Shown: positions 1-10,253, numbered from the stretch's first letter. The stretch is 64,000 bases of DNA from Parietichytrium sp. I65-24A (GCA_012862575.1 BLSF01000029.1:124001-188000); one strand, 5' to 3'. Program-made: numbers and translations. The notes: a model not told the origin generated them from the sequence alone.

Positions 1-1267
1 GCTCCGTGTACACATTTTGCGAAGAAAGAGTGTCCCCGGGCTGAGAAATGCTCAAATACCGCACGCCATCAACGACAGTTGGTTCGCGTTCCAAGGAATG
101 GACAAAGGTGACATTTTCTGAGTTGGAGTCTAGCGCAATCGTCCCAGATTGCATAACGTTGCACGATGATCGCAGGGACGTTGTGAGCTTGAAATTACTC
201 TCCGTAGTGTGTCTTTCCGCGTGGAAGAGATCGAACTCGTAAATTTCACCAATCTCCAAGCCTAACCGACTCTCCCACTCCCCTAACGAAACGTTGGTGA
301 GGGCTATGTCATGTACACCGCCAAGATCGACGATAAGATGACCATTCACGAAGACCCATACGTCGTCGTCCCCGGAAAATTGGAAGAATTCGTCTCCTCG
401 ATACTGGAACCAAGAGTGAATTTCTGTAGTGAAAAAGTACTTGTGGCCTTGGGTGTACTCTTCATTTGTCACTGGCCAGAGACCTGCCTCCTTGCTTGAG
501 CTGAACGACTCCTCACTCCTATTAAATGAAAAGTCCAAAGGGCCAAAGAACCCGTCGACTTCAGGGGTCAGCTCGCTTTCGGTATTCACAGAGCTGTCGA
601 ATTGGAAGATGTCACCCCCAATGTTTGGGATTGTGAGATCAAGACCAACCCGTCTATTATACGTAAGATTATCGTTAAACCAGTGCTCGAAATATTCTGC
701 ACTGCTGGACACCCATTCTCCAAGAGAGTTATTTCCGCACCTCTCTGTTTGAGAGCAATATCTAGGCTTTGAGAGGCCGCTGCTGACATAGTCAAATTGC
801 GAGCGGTCGATGATGGAGGATACGACCAGATTTTCCTCACTGTTGCTTGTGATGTCTCCAAGGCGGTCTTCCCATCCGTAGCCTGTCACGCCAAAGGCTC
901 CGGCACGGATCTGAAAGTCGGGATGCCCGCTCACCGTCCCGGTGAACACCTCATCCACGAAAGGGCACCCACCCGTCTCGCCGCCTTCAACCAGTCCCCA
1001 AAGCTTGTCAGTTCTCGGATCGATGGAAAACACGGGATAGTCCTCTCTTCTCATACAATTCGAGGGCAGAAAGTCCCTGAACGTCACTGTGTAGATCAGC
1101 GGCGCCAGCACCTCCGTGGCATTCTCCGCTACAGCTTCCACCTGCTCGACCACCGACTCCGCATTCGCTCCAAGAGCCCCGCTTCCAACCGCCATGGCTA
1201 GCATCGCCACCAACACCTTCTGCCGTCCTCGCTTCCGAGATCCACTTTCCATGTGTCCCACCATCAT
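1..1267 (-). CDS. Fibro-slime / PA14-like domain protein, C-terminus beyond window
   Basis: Reading the minus strand from an ATG at 1267 gives an uninterrupted frame of about 422 residues that runs off the left edge, so the gene is partial. Residues 1-36 look like a signal peptide: a basic stretch (RKRGRQK) followed by the hydrophobic run VLVAMLAMAVGSGALG. From about residue 58 the protein reads IYTVTFRDFLPSNC, the usual opening of fibro-slime domains. Near residues 285-320 comes FFQFSGDDDVWVFVNGHL followed by VDLGGVH, the PA14-like hallmark of this family. Fibro-slime proteins are extracellular or cell-wall proteins known from Dictyostelium, fibre-forming bacteria and various protists. Several NxS/NxT sites (for example NAT, NLT, NRS, NVS) fit a secreted glycoprotein. 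A second in-frame ATG at 1252 is possible. No intron is visible. The family call is firm; whether the protein is anchored or secreted lies off-window. Confidence 0.85.
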   Translation of the reverse strand, partial: MMVGHMESGSRKRGRQKVLVAMLAMAVGSGALGANAESVVEQVEAVAENATEVLAPLIYTVTFRDFLPSNCMRREDYPVFSIDPRTDKLWGLVEGGETGGCPFVDEVFTGTVSGHPDFQIRAGAFGVTGYGWEDRLGDITSNSEENLVVSSIIDRSQFDYVSSGLSKPRYCSQTERCGNNSLGEWVSSSAEYFEHWFNDNLTYNRRVGLDLTIPNIGGDIFQFDSSVNTESELTPEVDGFFGPLDFSFNRSEESFSSSKEAGLWPVTNEEYTQGHKYFFTTEIHSWFQYRGDEFFQFSGDDDVWVFVNGHLIVDLGGVHDIALTNVSLGEWESRLGLEIGEIYEFDLFHAERHTTESNFKLTTSLRSSCNVMQSGTIALDSNSENVTFVHSLEREPTVVDGVRYLSISQPGDTLSSQNVYTE

Positions 1268-3436
1268 ACTATCTCTCCAACGCTTCCAATCTCCTTCTGC
1301 AACTCCGAGCAATTTCGAGCAACTTAAAACCGCTTGCACTATATTCGAGAGACCAATCTACGCCCCAGCCTCGCGTACATACATCCACCTATATATGTAA
1401 CCTCCTCCCAAACTAACAAACAAACAAACAGACAAACCCTGCGTGTCCGCACCCCCCAACTCCCACAGCAGTCCCACAGTAGTCCCAAATTAGTCCCTCA
1501 GGTAAAATTATGCCGATGGGAAGCTGTCCTCGGCGAATTTTCTCTCTCTCTCTCTGTGAGGACTGTGTCAGCGAGTGGGTTCAGGAGTCGGTTCTCCCTC
1601 CCAAGTTGGCCAACGCTACCGTATCTGGTAATAGGGCCGTACGCTTGCGCACGGCCTCCTCGGATCGCTAAAGATTTAGGTATTGGGTGTTAGGAGGTGG
1701 GTTTTCCATCTTTCTGCTTCTAGAGAATGCGGTGAGGAGGTGTTAGGAGTGCCCTGGGAAAGAGGGTGGTGTACACCGGAGCGTAGAACGTGCGTAGTGG
1801 AAGGTAGGACTGCTCTGCTTAGGCGGTGGAGTAGTAGTGCTGGAAGGCTGTGAGGGGGGTTGCGAATGTGTGTTAGCACTCGTGGGATGGCTATAGTTTC
1901 CAGTGATGAGAGGGATAGGAACGTGGGAAGTTGGTCTTACGGAATAGAGTAGGAAACAGGTAGAGGTGAACGTGGGAAGTGGGGTGTGCGAGTCACCGAT
2001 GGTTTTGGTCAGATTGAAAATGGAAGTTTTGGTCAATGGTTTTCCATGATTTTTAAAATAATTTGAGCAACTTTTACTTTTGAAAAGAAAGTATGGAAAA
2101 CATGCAAGTCTGGAAGCTGCAACGCGAAGGTGGTGACCGCGACTGAAAGAGAATGAGAAGAATGAGAAGGTAGAGCGTGAGAGGCAGAATGTGCTCGGCG
2201 TTTGCTCAAACAGCCGGAGGCTTGTCATTTCATTCGTTTCATTCCTGGAGAATACATTGCGCGAGCAGCGGCTGAGCTTTGTTGACGCTGACAGTTTTTG
2301 AGCTGCCAGTGACGGAGCTTGAAGGAAGTCGCTTTGGCTCTCCCTATGTGGAGATTTCGCCTGGATGGTAGAGCCATACTTGCAATCTGCGCAGCAGTCG
2401 GAAAAAGTGCGTCGCGTGACCTGCCGTCCGCGAGCGTTTCAGGTTCAGAGTACTCGTATTGGCAGTCTACGCGCTTTAATAGCGAGAGAACATCCTGACG
2501 TGCGGCTCTTTGCTGGCAATCCGCCTCTCCGCAATCTCCGCAAGTCGGGCCCAGCGTCCACTTTTGGCAACTTCAGGAGCCCGGCCATTCCAAGCATTCG
2601 CGTTTGCAATGGTGTCAGCATCGCGGCTGCTCGATTGGGTTTCGGTATGCTGCTTTGAAAAGCAAAAGCATGCGCAAAGAAAGCAGGTTGTTGAAGCAGG
2701 AAAGCGAGCGACCAAAAGTAAAAGTTCGTTTTGAAGTGGGAAGAAACTGTCCAGCGATCGATGCTTCTAATCGCCAATACAGCAGCCACCTATAATAGGT
2801 GTGCACGGAGCTCAGGCACGTGGCGAGTACAACGAGCTGTTCCGCAGGAGTGTGAAAAAAAAATAAAGTACCGGTACCGGTATCAGAACCACATCATACG
2901 CAGCCCTCAGAAAGTCTTTATTGATCTTTCCATCCCGCTCGACGGCAAGGCCAACGCAGGTTCTTGACTTGTGCCCAGACTCGCAGTTACACAACTTTCT
3001 TCGTCCAACAACGGGCCTGGCCCAACCTGCGGCACAGTCCGCTCGCACATGTCGGCAATTGCGGCGCCGGCGGCTTTGTCGCCAGCAAGCCTCTTTCCCT
3101 CGTACCCAAAATGAGTCGCAACCTCGGTCGTTGCGCCTTGGCCCAGCGGCACGCCGTTCGTATGCCCCTGCCCCATTTTGGTACCATTTACAACATCGGC
3201 CAAATCCTTCTCAATGCTGTCGTCCTCGCTACTCAACAATATAATCGACCCCATATTGCCCATAGGTACAGTGGAGCCCTCCAGGTTGACCTGCGGAGAG
3301 CTTTCATTATTCTGTGGACTCCCCCACCTAGTCTTCATCGACTGCAACTGGAGGATGGTCGATTACAGGGTGGCGTCTTTCCCCAATGTAAGTTTACGAC
3401 CTTCAAGAAACGCAACGCCTTTAAGCTGTAATTGAC
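1268..3436. other. Intergenic region with pyrimidine tract; no supported gene
   Basis: This is the 5' flank of the fibro-slime gene and the upstream flank of the NRAMP relic. It holds a short CT tract at 1541-1555. Several open frames overlap here on both strands (for example minus-strand 2907-3338), but they show no domain and compete with one another. The final part (about 3260-3436) may contain badly decayed NRAMP amino-terminal sequence. Nothing else was recognised. Confidence 0.6.
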
Positions 3437-4516
3437 GTGCACTTGGCCGAGGCGTGCCGAGAAAGACTAGCTAGAGTATTGGTCATGTATGGTCAAAGCT
3501 CTCTTTGTGCTTGCCGAGATTGGCATTATTGCAATGGATATGGCCGAAGTGATTGGATCTGCGATAGCCTGAATCTCTTATTTGGCTTGCAGGGGTGGTT
3601 CTCACGGCTCTGGACGTCCTCGTCATCATCTGGGGTTTCAATCGGCTCAAACTTCTAGAGTGGCTTGTTATTCTGCTTGTGATGTCGATCTTGAGCTGTT
3701 TCATTTATCTGATATCGGTGTCGGAAATCGTGGCAAGAGATCTTTTTCGTGGATATCTTCCTTCCGCGCAAGTCTTTGTGGATTCCGAAGCTCTCCTCCT
3801 CGCAATAGGAATAATCGGGGCGACAGTCATGCCTCACGATCTGTTCCTGCATTCTTCCATGGCCAAAAACCATGGGCTCAAGAATCACCTATTCAGCAAG
3901 TGCTGTGGCTGTCGTCTATGGATGTGATTCTGTCGCTGTCAATAGCATTCTTCATCAATTCGTCCATTTTGATAGAGCTTCAGCAGACTTTCACTCCTTT
4001 GGAATGGCCAATGTGTCCGAGCTCAGCGACGCGTACCACCTGTTGACAACGATAGGGACAAGTGTTGCCATAGTCTTCGCGGTTTCACTCCTTCTCTCCG
4101 GACAGTCCTCCACCATCACTGGAACCATAGCCGGCCAGGTAGTCGCTGAGGGATTTGTCAAGTGGAAGATGGAGCCATACAAGAGAAGGTTGCTCACGCG
4201 GCTTCTTGCGATTCTCCCTCCGGTTCTCGTCATCTCCATCCTCGGGTACGACAAGCTGAACGATCTTTTGATCATCAGTCAAGTAGTGCTGTCCATGCAG
4301 CTCCCGTTTGCCCTACTTCCGCTCGTTTATTTCACAAGCGACTGGAGGATAATGAGCAACCATAGGCATGGAGCGCTGACAAAGTGGGTGGGATACGTGC
4401 TCGTGGGAGTTCTCGTTAGCTTGAACGGGTTCCTGATCGTCCAATCAGTCTTCGGCACCTTTTCATTCAGCCTAGTTCTTCTTTGTTTCACTAATCTCCC
4501 TCATGATGAATTCTAA
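3437..4516 (+). pseudogene. NRAMP-family metal ion transporter, frameshifted relic
   Basis: Consecutive NRAMP segments appear in order but in different frames. LAEACRER (3440s) matches the 'DLAE-C' region. LAEIGIIAMDMAEVIGSAIA (about 3500-3570) matches the conserved helix that normally carries AEIAIIATDLAEVIG. Next come VVLTALDVLVIIWGF and GATVMPHDLFLHSS (3595-3860), which contains the family MPH signature. SMDVILSLSIAFFINSSILI (3915-3975) follows, and then a long stretch from 4000 to 4516 with GQSSTITGTIAGQVV. The frame changes near 3480, 3570-3595, 3895-3915 and 3985-4000, one of them just at a TGA, and the segment between LNLLFGL and AGVV is short. NRAMP proteins are proton-coupled Mn/Fe importers. 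I infer a decayed gene, because at least four breaks in 1 kb are hard to blame on introns. Assembly indels cannot be excluded, as the amino-acid segments themselves are well preserved. Confidence 0.75.
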
Positions 4517-4951
4517 TTGCAAATTTGAAAACCAGTCAAGAGCCTCATGAGCCACGTCAGGCTTACTCGTTGCGTTTCCAGTTCACCTTCACAAGTTCTC
4601 TGTGCATAGGCTCTTGAGTAGCGCCATACCTTCGGCAGGCGTACTAGTACTATGGCTTGCTCATTCGCCTCACCGAGGATTGAATCGAACTGCCTTACGG
4701 CGGCTCTACTCTTCTCCGTAGAATGCGACGTTGCTGTGTACCGTACTTTTGCACGCACGCACGTCCAGATGTGAACAGGATTGAACAGGCTAGAAAGAAC
4801 ACACAGACACAAAGACACACAGACACAGACGCAGACGCAGGATAAGGTAGGGCACAGAGCAGTCGGCAGAGCGGAGGGCATACTAGTAGGTCACGACGTC
4901 CGCGCTAAAAGCGTCCTGGAGGCTGACACAACGGAGCAACGACGGAGAAAG
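4517..4951. other. Intergenic, short CA/CAGA-rich repeat
   Basis: The stretch between the NRAMP relic and the LRR gene contains a degenerate ACACAG/GACACA repeat at about 4798-4841. In the LRR frame the first ATG is at 4952, and the frame upstream opens only after the TGA at 4772. A tRNA-like T-loop string near 4685 was examined and dropped. Nothing else was seen. Confidence 0.6.
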
Positions 4952-7900
4952 ATGGGAAGGTACGAAGAGCGGGAGATTTGTGGCGCCAAGTGGAGGTTCT
5001 GGTGTGAGGCCTCGTTGAGCGAAGGTCTACAAGGTCTACACGCTCTCGACCAAGAGGTGGCCGTGGGGTAAGTGAGGTGGAATCAGCTGGGTGAAAGAGG
5101 CGGCCGAGTTGATTTTCTGACGGTGCTGCTCCTTTCACGCACAGGTTTTTTGATGAATACAGGCGGAAAGATGCAGTGATGACGATCTTCATTGCACTCA
5201 ATGGAAACAAAACGCTTCAACGGTTAGGGTAAGTTCTGCACGTGCCGAGTACCTTGCTGAATTTTCTCGGACTTGGTGGCTGACGATTTCATGTCTTTTG
5301 TGCAACGAAATAGTTTTCGTTTCCATACAATTGGCGCTGGAGGAGCAGCAGCGATCGGTCGCGTGTTGGAGATGAATACTGCGCTGACTTTGTTGGAGTA
5401 CGTGTGACTTTGAGACCGGTTTGGTGAAAAGGTCTAGCGCCTTGCTCCATTTTCGGACTTGGTGGCTGATGACTTCATGTCCTTTGTAATGAAATAGTCT
5501 TTATCAAAATTATATCCGCAACGAAGAAGTATCAACGATCGGTCGCGCGTTGGGGAAGAACACTGCGCTGACTATATTGAAGCACGTGTGACTTTGACAC
5601 CGGTTTGGCGAAAAAGGTTTGTCTCTTGCTGACCTTTCTCGGACTTGGTGGCTGACGACTTCATGTCTCTTTGTAATGAAACAGTCTTCAACATAATTGG
5701 TTTGACGACGAGGGAGCATCAGCGATCGGTCGCGCGTTGGAGAAGAACACTGCGTTGACTACATTGGGGTACGTGTGACTATGACACCTTTTTGGTGAAA
5801 TGGGTTTAGTGCCTTGCCGAACAATTTCGTTCTTGGTGGCTGACGACTTGGTGTCTTTTTGCAATGAAATAGTCTTCACGAAAATCAAATTGGCGATGAA
5901 GGAGCATCAGCGATCGGTCGCGCGTTGGAGAAGAACACTGCGTTGACTACTTTGCTGTACGCGCGATTTTGACTCTGGTTTGGTGAAAAATAAGTGTCTT
6001 GATAAATTTTCTGGGACTTGGTGGCTGACGACTTCATGTCTTTTTGTAATGAAATAGTCTTCATAATAATAAGATTGACGTTGAAGGAGCATCAGCGGTC
6101 GGTCATGCGTTGGAGAAGAATACTGCGCTGACTTCGTTGGAGTACGTACGACTTTGAGACCGGTTTGGTGAAAAGGCTTAGTGCCTTGCCAAATTTTCTT
6201 GGACTTGGTGGCTGATGACTTTATATCTGTTTTCAAATGAAATAGTCTTAGTTGCAATTCCATTGCCGGTGAAGGAGCATCAGCGATCGGTCGCGCGTTG
6301 GAGAAGAACACTGCGCTGACTTCGTTGGAGTACGTGTGACTTTGAGACCGGTCTGGTGAAAAGGGCTTAGTGCCTTGCTAAAACTTTCTCGGACTTGGTG
6401 GCTGATGACCTTATATCTGTTTTCAAATGAAATAGTCTCAGTTGGAATTCCATTGCCGGTGAAGGAGCATCAGCGATCGGTCGCGCGTTGGAGAAGAACA
6501 CTGCGTTGGCTACATTGCTGTGCGTGCGACTTTGACACTGGTTTGGTGAAGAAAAAGTGCCTTGCTAAACTTTCTGGGACTTGGTGGCTGACGACTTCAT
6601 GACTTGTTGTGATGAAATAGTCTTCAATACAACCAGATTGACGCTGAAGGAGCATCAACGATCGGTTGGGCGTTGGAGAAGAATACTGCGCTGACTACGT
6701 TGAAGTACGTGTGACTTTGACACCTATTTGGTAAAAAAGTTAAAACACCTTGCTAGACTTTCTCGGACTTGGTGGCTGACGATTTCGTCTTTTTTTGATG
6801 AAATAGTCTTGGCAACGGATGGTTCCCAGATACGAATCAAATTGGCGGTAAAGGAGCATCAGTGGTCGGTCGGGAGTTGGAGAATAAAAATGCGCCGACT
6901 AGATTGATGTACGTGTGACTTTGACTTCGGTTTGGTGAAAAAGGTTTGTCTCTTGCTGAACTTTCTCGGACTTGGTGGCTGACGACTTCATGACTTTTTG
7001 TAATGAAATAGTCTTCAACGTAACAAGATTGGCGCTAAAGGAGCATCAGCGATCGGTCGCGCGTTGGAGAAGAACACTGCGCTGACTTCGTTGGAGTACG
7101 TGTGACTTTGACACCGGTNNNNNNNNNNNNNNNNNNNNNNNNNNNNNNNNNNNNNNNNNNNNNNNNNNNNNNNNNNNNNNNNNNNNNNNNNNNNNNNNNN
7201 NNNNNNNNNNNNNNNNNNNNNNNNNNNNNNNNNNNNNNNNNNNNNNNNNNNNNNNNNNNNNNNNNNNNNNNNNNNNNNNNNNNNNNNNNNNNNNNNNNNN
7301 NNNNNNNNNNNNNNNNNNNNNNNNNNNNNNNNNNNNNNNNNNNNNNNNNNNNNNNNNNNNNNNNNNNNNNNNNNNNNNNNNNNNNNNNNNNNNNNNNNNN
7401 NNNNNNNNNNNNNNNNNNNNNNNNNNNNNNNNNNNNNNNNNNNNNNNNNNNNNNNNNNNNNNNNNNNNNNNNNNNNNNNNNNNNNNNNNNNNNNNNNNNN
7501 NNNNNNNNNNNNNNNNNNNNNNNNNNNNNNNNNNNNNNNNNNNNNNNNNNNNNNNNNNNNNNNNNNNNNNNNNNNNNNNNNNNNNNNNNNNNNNNNNNNN
7601 NNNNNNNNNNNNNNNNNNNNNNNNNNNNNNNNNNNNNNNNNNNNNNNNNNNNNNNNNNNNNNNNNNNNNNNNNNNNNNNNNNNNNNNNNNNNNNNNNNNN
7701 NNNNNNNNNNNNNNNNNNNNNNNNNNNNNNNNNNNNNNNNNNNNNNNNNNNNNNNNNNNNNNNNNNNNNNNNNNNNNNNNNNNNNNNNNNNNNNNNNNNN
7801 NNNNNNNNNNNNNNNNNNNNNNNNNNNNNNNNNNNNNNNNNNNNNNNNNNNNNNNNNNNNNNNNNNNNNNNNNNNNNNNNNNNNNNNNNNNNNNNNNNNN

Positions 7901-8690
7901 NNNNNNNNNNNNNNNNNNNNNNNNNNNNNNNNNNNNNNNNNNNNNNNNNNNNNNNNNNNNNNNNNNNNNNNNNNNNNNNNNNNNNNNNNNNNNNNNNNNN
8001 NNNNNNNNNNNNNNNNNNNNNNNNNNNNNNNNNNNNNNNNNNNNNNNNNNNNNNNNNNNNNNNNNNNNNNNNNAAGGAGCATCAGCGATCGGTCGCGCGT
8101 TGGAGGGGAATACTGTGCTGACTACATTGGAGTACGTGTGACCCTGCCACCGGTTTGGTGAAAAAGCTGAACTTTCTCGGACTTGGTGGCTGACGACTTC
8201 ATGTCTTTTTGCAATGTTTGCAATGAAATAGTCTTAAATGGAGTGGTATTGGCGATGAAGGAGCATCAGAGATTGTGCGCGGGTTGCAAAAGAATACTGC
8301 GCTAACTTCGTTGAAGTACGTGTGACTTTGACAGCGGGTTGGTGGAAAAGGCTTAGTGCCTTGCTAGACTTTCTCGGACTTTGTGGCTGACAATCTCTTG
8401 TTTTTCTAGTCTTGGGTGGAATTCTATCGGCGATGAAGGAGCGGGAGAGATCGTCCGCGCGTTGGAGAAGAACTCTGCGCTGACTTCGCTGAAGTACGTG
8501 TGACTATGACATCGGTTTGGTGAAAGAGATTAGTCTCTTATTGAACTTTCTCGGACTTCGTGGCTGACGACTTCATGTCCTTTTGTAATGAAACAGTCTT
8601 GATGGTAACGAGATTGGCGCTGAAGGGGAATCAGCGATCCGTCGCGCGTTGGGTAAGAACACTGCGCTGACGACGTTGAAGGACATGTGA
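4952..8690 (+). CDS. Leucine-rich-repeat (RI-type) protein, one repeat per exon
   Basis: Visible exons: 4952-5067, 5145-5228, 5314-5397, 5498-5581, 5685-5768, 5873-5956, 6058-6141, 6246-6329, 6436-6519, 6621-6704, 6807-6908, 7012-7095, then the gap, (about 8048)-8131, 8232-8315, 8410-8493 and 8597-8690 (TGA). Every internal exon is 84 nt (28 codons) except 6807-6908, which carries six extra codons. All introns are phase 2, so units can be added or lost without breaking the frame. Each exon encodes a ribonuclease-inhibitor/NLRC3-type repeat close to NxIGDEGASAIGRALEKN plus TALTTL; the leading Asp/Asn/Gly/Leu codon is split by the intron. Donors are mostly GTACGTGTG and acceptors AAATAG or AACAG. 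All visible exons are open, so the gene looks functional. No signal peptide is seen, so a cytosolic protein is inferred. The ligand is unknown; such LRRs mediate protein binding. The number of repeats hidden in the gap (about four or five) is uncertain. Confidence 0.85.
5229..8596 (+). repeat. Tandem exon+intron repeat array, period about 185-190 bp
   Basis: The unit is an 84-nt LRR exon plus an intron of about 100 nt. Exon starts are spaced 184, 187, 188, 185, 188, 190, 185, 186 and 205 before the gap, and 184, 178 and 187 after it. The introns are nearly as alike as the exons. The first part of each intron has a variant of GTACGTGTGACTTTGACACC and GGTTTGGTGAAAA. The later part carries CTTGGTGGCTGACGACTTCATG and ends in TGAAATAG. 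The CTGAC inside GGCTGACGAC is a plausible branch-point sequence and is kept in almost every copy. Annotators that see only DNA repeats would call this a satellite; the intact coding phase shows otherwise. Confidence 0.85.
7119..8073. other. Assembly gap (N run) inside the LRR array
   Basis: 955 undetermined bases. The gap begins inside an intron, just after the donor block, and ends inside an LRR exon. The spacing between the flanking exons is about 5.5 repeat periods, not a whole number, so the gap length is probably an estimate. Open frames drawn across it are meaningless. Confidence 0.98.
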
Positions 8691-9278
8691 CACTTTGACA
8701 AAGGTTTGTTTCCATGAAAAAGAAAACGAGGAAACAAGAAAGAAATGAAAACCAAAGTAAATTCGACGAAAGAGATAAATGAAACGTCAGGGGGAATGAA
8801 AAGTATATAACAAGAAAGTCCAAAATTGTTAAACAGTGAGTGGGAATATCAAATTGAGCACCCAGAAATTCAAATATCAAATTGTTATGAGCGTGTCGAG
8901 GAACACACTATAGAAGAAAAAGGCAGGCTCGAGTTGAGGAGCTCGTCGCGCTATGCTGCGAATTCTCATTCTTCCGGTACTGAGTCCCCGTATCTACCTA
9001 CCCTCCCACAAAAAAGGGCCAGCAAGCTCTTGGCGAAAGGCACGTCCTTGTAAAAACTATCGTACAACTGAACATACACAATGGTGGAATTGGACGCGTT
9101 TCACCTTATAGTCGGACTTATTGGGGAATAGCAAATCTGGGCTAAATCAACTAAAACAATGGAATAAAAAATTGGTGTGCGCGAAGGCAACAACGACAAC
9201 AAAAATAAAAACGTGGCCACCACACCAACGACGAATCATTCCAAAAGAACACAGGGAACTCAAAATAGCGAGCTTAAG
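8691..9278. other. A-rich intergenic region between convergent genes
   Basis: The 3' flanks of the LRR gene (+) and the HAD hydrolase gene (-) meet here. The sequence is A-rich with GAAA-type runs near 8715-8790. No coding, RNA or repeat feature was recognised. Confidence 0.6.
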
Positions 9279-10253
9279 CTAGCGGCCGTCGAGTATATAT
9301 TCGATAGCTTGGTTTACATCCTTCACGATCGTCTTTGCGTTCTGGTGGTCGCCGCCCGGCTGGTAGATTCCGGACTCCACCAAGATACTATGCCAGTGGT
9401 CACCAGCGTTGTTCGCCCCGAGAATGTCGGCATGCGGGTTGTCCCCAATCATGAAAATCTTCTCAAAGTCTGACTTCTCGTTGCCGCATGCTGCTCGAGC
9501 CTGCGAGTCCAGCAGTGTTTGCGCAAAGTCAAATGTGATTTTGTGCGGTTTTCCGTATCTCGTGACGTCCATAGGAGATCCGCCAGAACAAAGTGAGAAT
9601 AAATTTGACAACGTATGCAGAAAGGCTCCTTGCGCGAAACGCGGGTGCTTATACCGGCAGGCGTAAACAAAATCTTCGTTTGCATTGTACACGGGGACTC
9701 TCTGCAGCAAGCTAGTCTTGCCCAAAGCGGGAGCCAGCGGGTCCCTTCCTAACAGAATGTCCATGCAGATCTGCACATCCAAATGCCAGTCCACTGGATC
9801 GTGCATCACAAGCAAAGCCTCTACTGGCTCGTCCGCAAACTTGTCGCTCCGATCTGGTTCCGGGGCCTGGCGAAACGCATATAAATCAGGGTGCTGCGCC
9901 CAGAATTCCCGCGGCGTAACCACCTTCTTGAACCCGTACTCGCGAGCCACGGCTGATTCATTTCGGCATCCAAGCACCATAACGCGCTTGTCCGCCAGAT
10001 CCTTCACTAGCGCCTTCATCGGACTGTGCGCGAGCACGACTTGTGTCTCCTCATTCAGAAACCCCTCGTCCAGTCCCAAAATCTGCTCCACTTGCCGCGC
10101 CTTGTGCCGTTCGGGATTTCCCCCGCCATTTGTAAGCAAAGTGAACGGTATTCGATTCTCTGCAAGTTTCCGCAGAGACTCTCCTGCGCCAAGAAGGGAT
10201 TTGCCGCCACGAAGAAGCACGCCGTCAATGTCCAAACACACGCCTCGGAGCAT
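9279..10253 (-). CDS. HAD-superfamily hydrolase, CECR5/HDHD5-like
   Basis: 324 residues from ATG at 10253. HAD motif I is at the very N-terminus (VCLDIDGVLLRG, Asp8 as nucleophile and Asp10 as acid/base). Motif II is LLTNGGG, motif III lies in RYGKPHKITFDFA (Lys), and motif IV is FMIGDNPHADILGANNAG. The class IIA cap lies between motifs II and III. The order, length and NGGG version of motif II match the eukaryotic CECR5/HDHD5 group, relatives of p-nitrophenyl phosphatases. Many members are mitochondrial, but this protein starts directly at the catalytic strand without a targeting peptide, so a cytosolic location is more likely. The substrate is unknown for the family. It is convergent with the LRR gene. 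A CT tract followed by poly-T lies about 250 bp upstream. No introns. Confidence 0.88.
   Translation of the reverse strand: MLRGVCLDIDGVLLRGGKSLLGAGESLRKLAENRIPFTLLTNGGGNPERHKARQVEQILGLDEGFLNEETQVVLAHSPMKALVKDLADKRVMVLGCRNESAVAREYGFKKVVTPREFWAQHPDLYAFRQAPEPDRSDKFADEPVEALLVMHDPVDWHLDVQICMDILLGRDPLAPALGKTSLLQRVPVYNANEDFVYACRYKHPRFAQGAFLHTLSNLFSLCSGGSPMDVTRYGKPHKITFDFAQTLLDSQARAACGNEKSDFEKIFMIGDNPHADILGANNAGDHWHSILVESGIYQPGGDHQNAKTIVKDVNQAIEYILDGR

Noticed and set aside
2907-3338. Minus-strand frame of about 144 codons upstream of the NRAMP relic
   Set aside because: No recognisable domain, other frames are equally open there, and part of it may be antisense to decayed NRAMP sequence.
3437-4516. 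Explaining the NRAMP frame changes by introns
   Set aside because: No GT-AG pair was found that keeps the conserved helices; the removed segments would include needed residues.
4640-4720. Possible tRNA (T-loop-like TTCGATTC on the minus strand)
   Set aside because: The flanking bases do not form a T-stem and no acceptor or anticodon stem could be drawn.
7015-8121. Two long frames spanning the N run
   Set aside because: Their length is made of undetermined bases; only the LRR exon phase is supported at the edges.
5200-8690. Reading the LRR region as a non-coding satellite
   Set aside because: A constant 84-nt coding block in phase 2, with splice signals at every edge and an LRR consensus, explains the repeat better.
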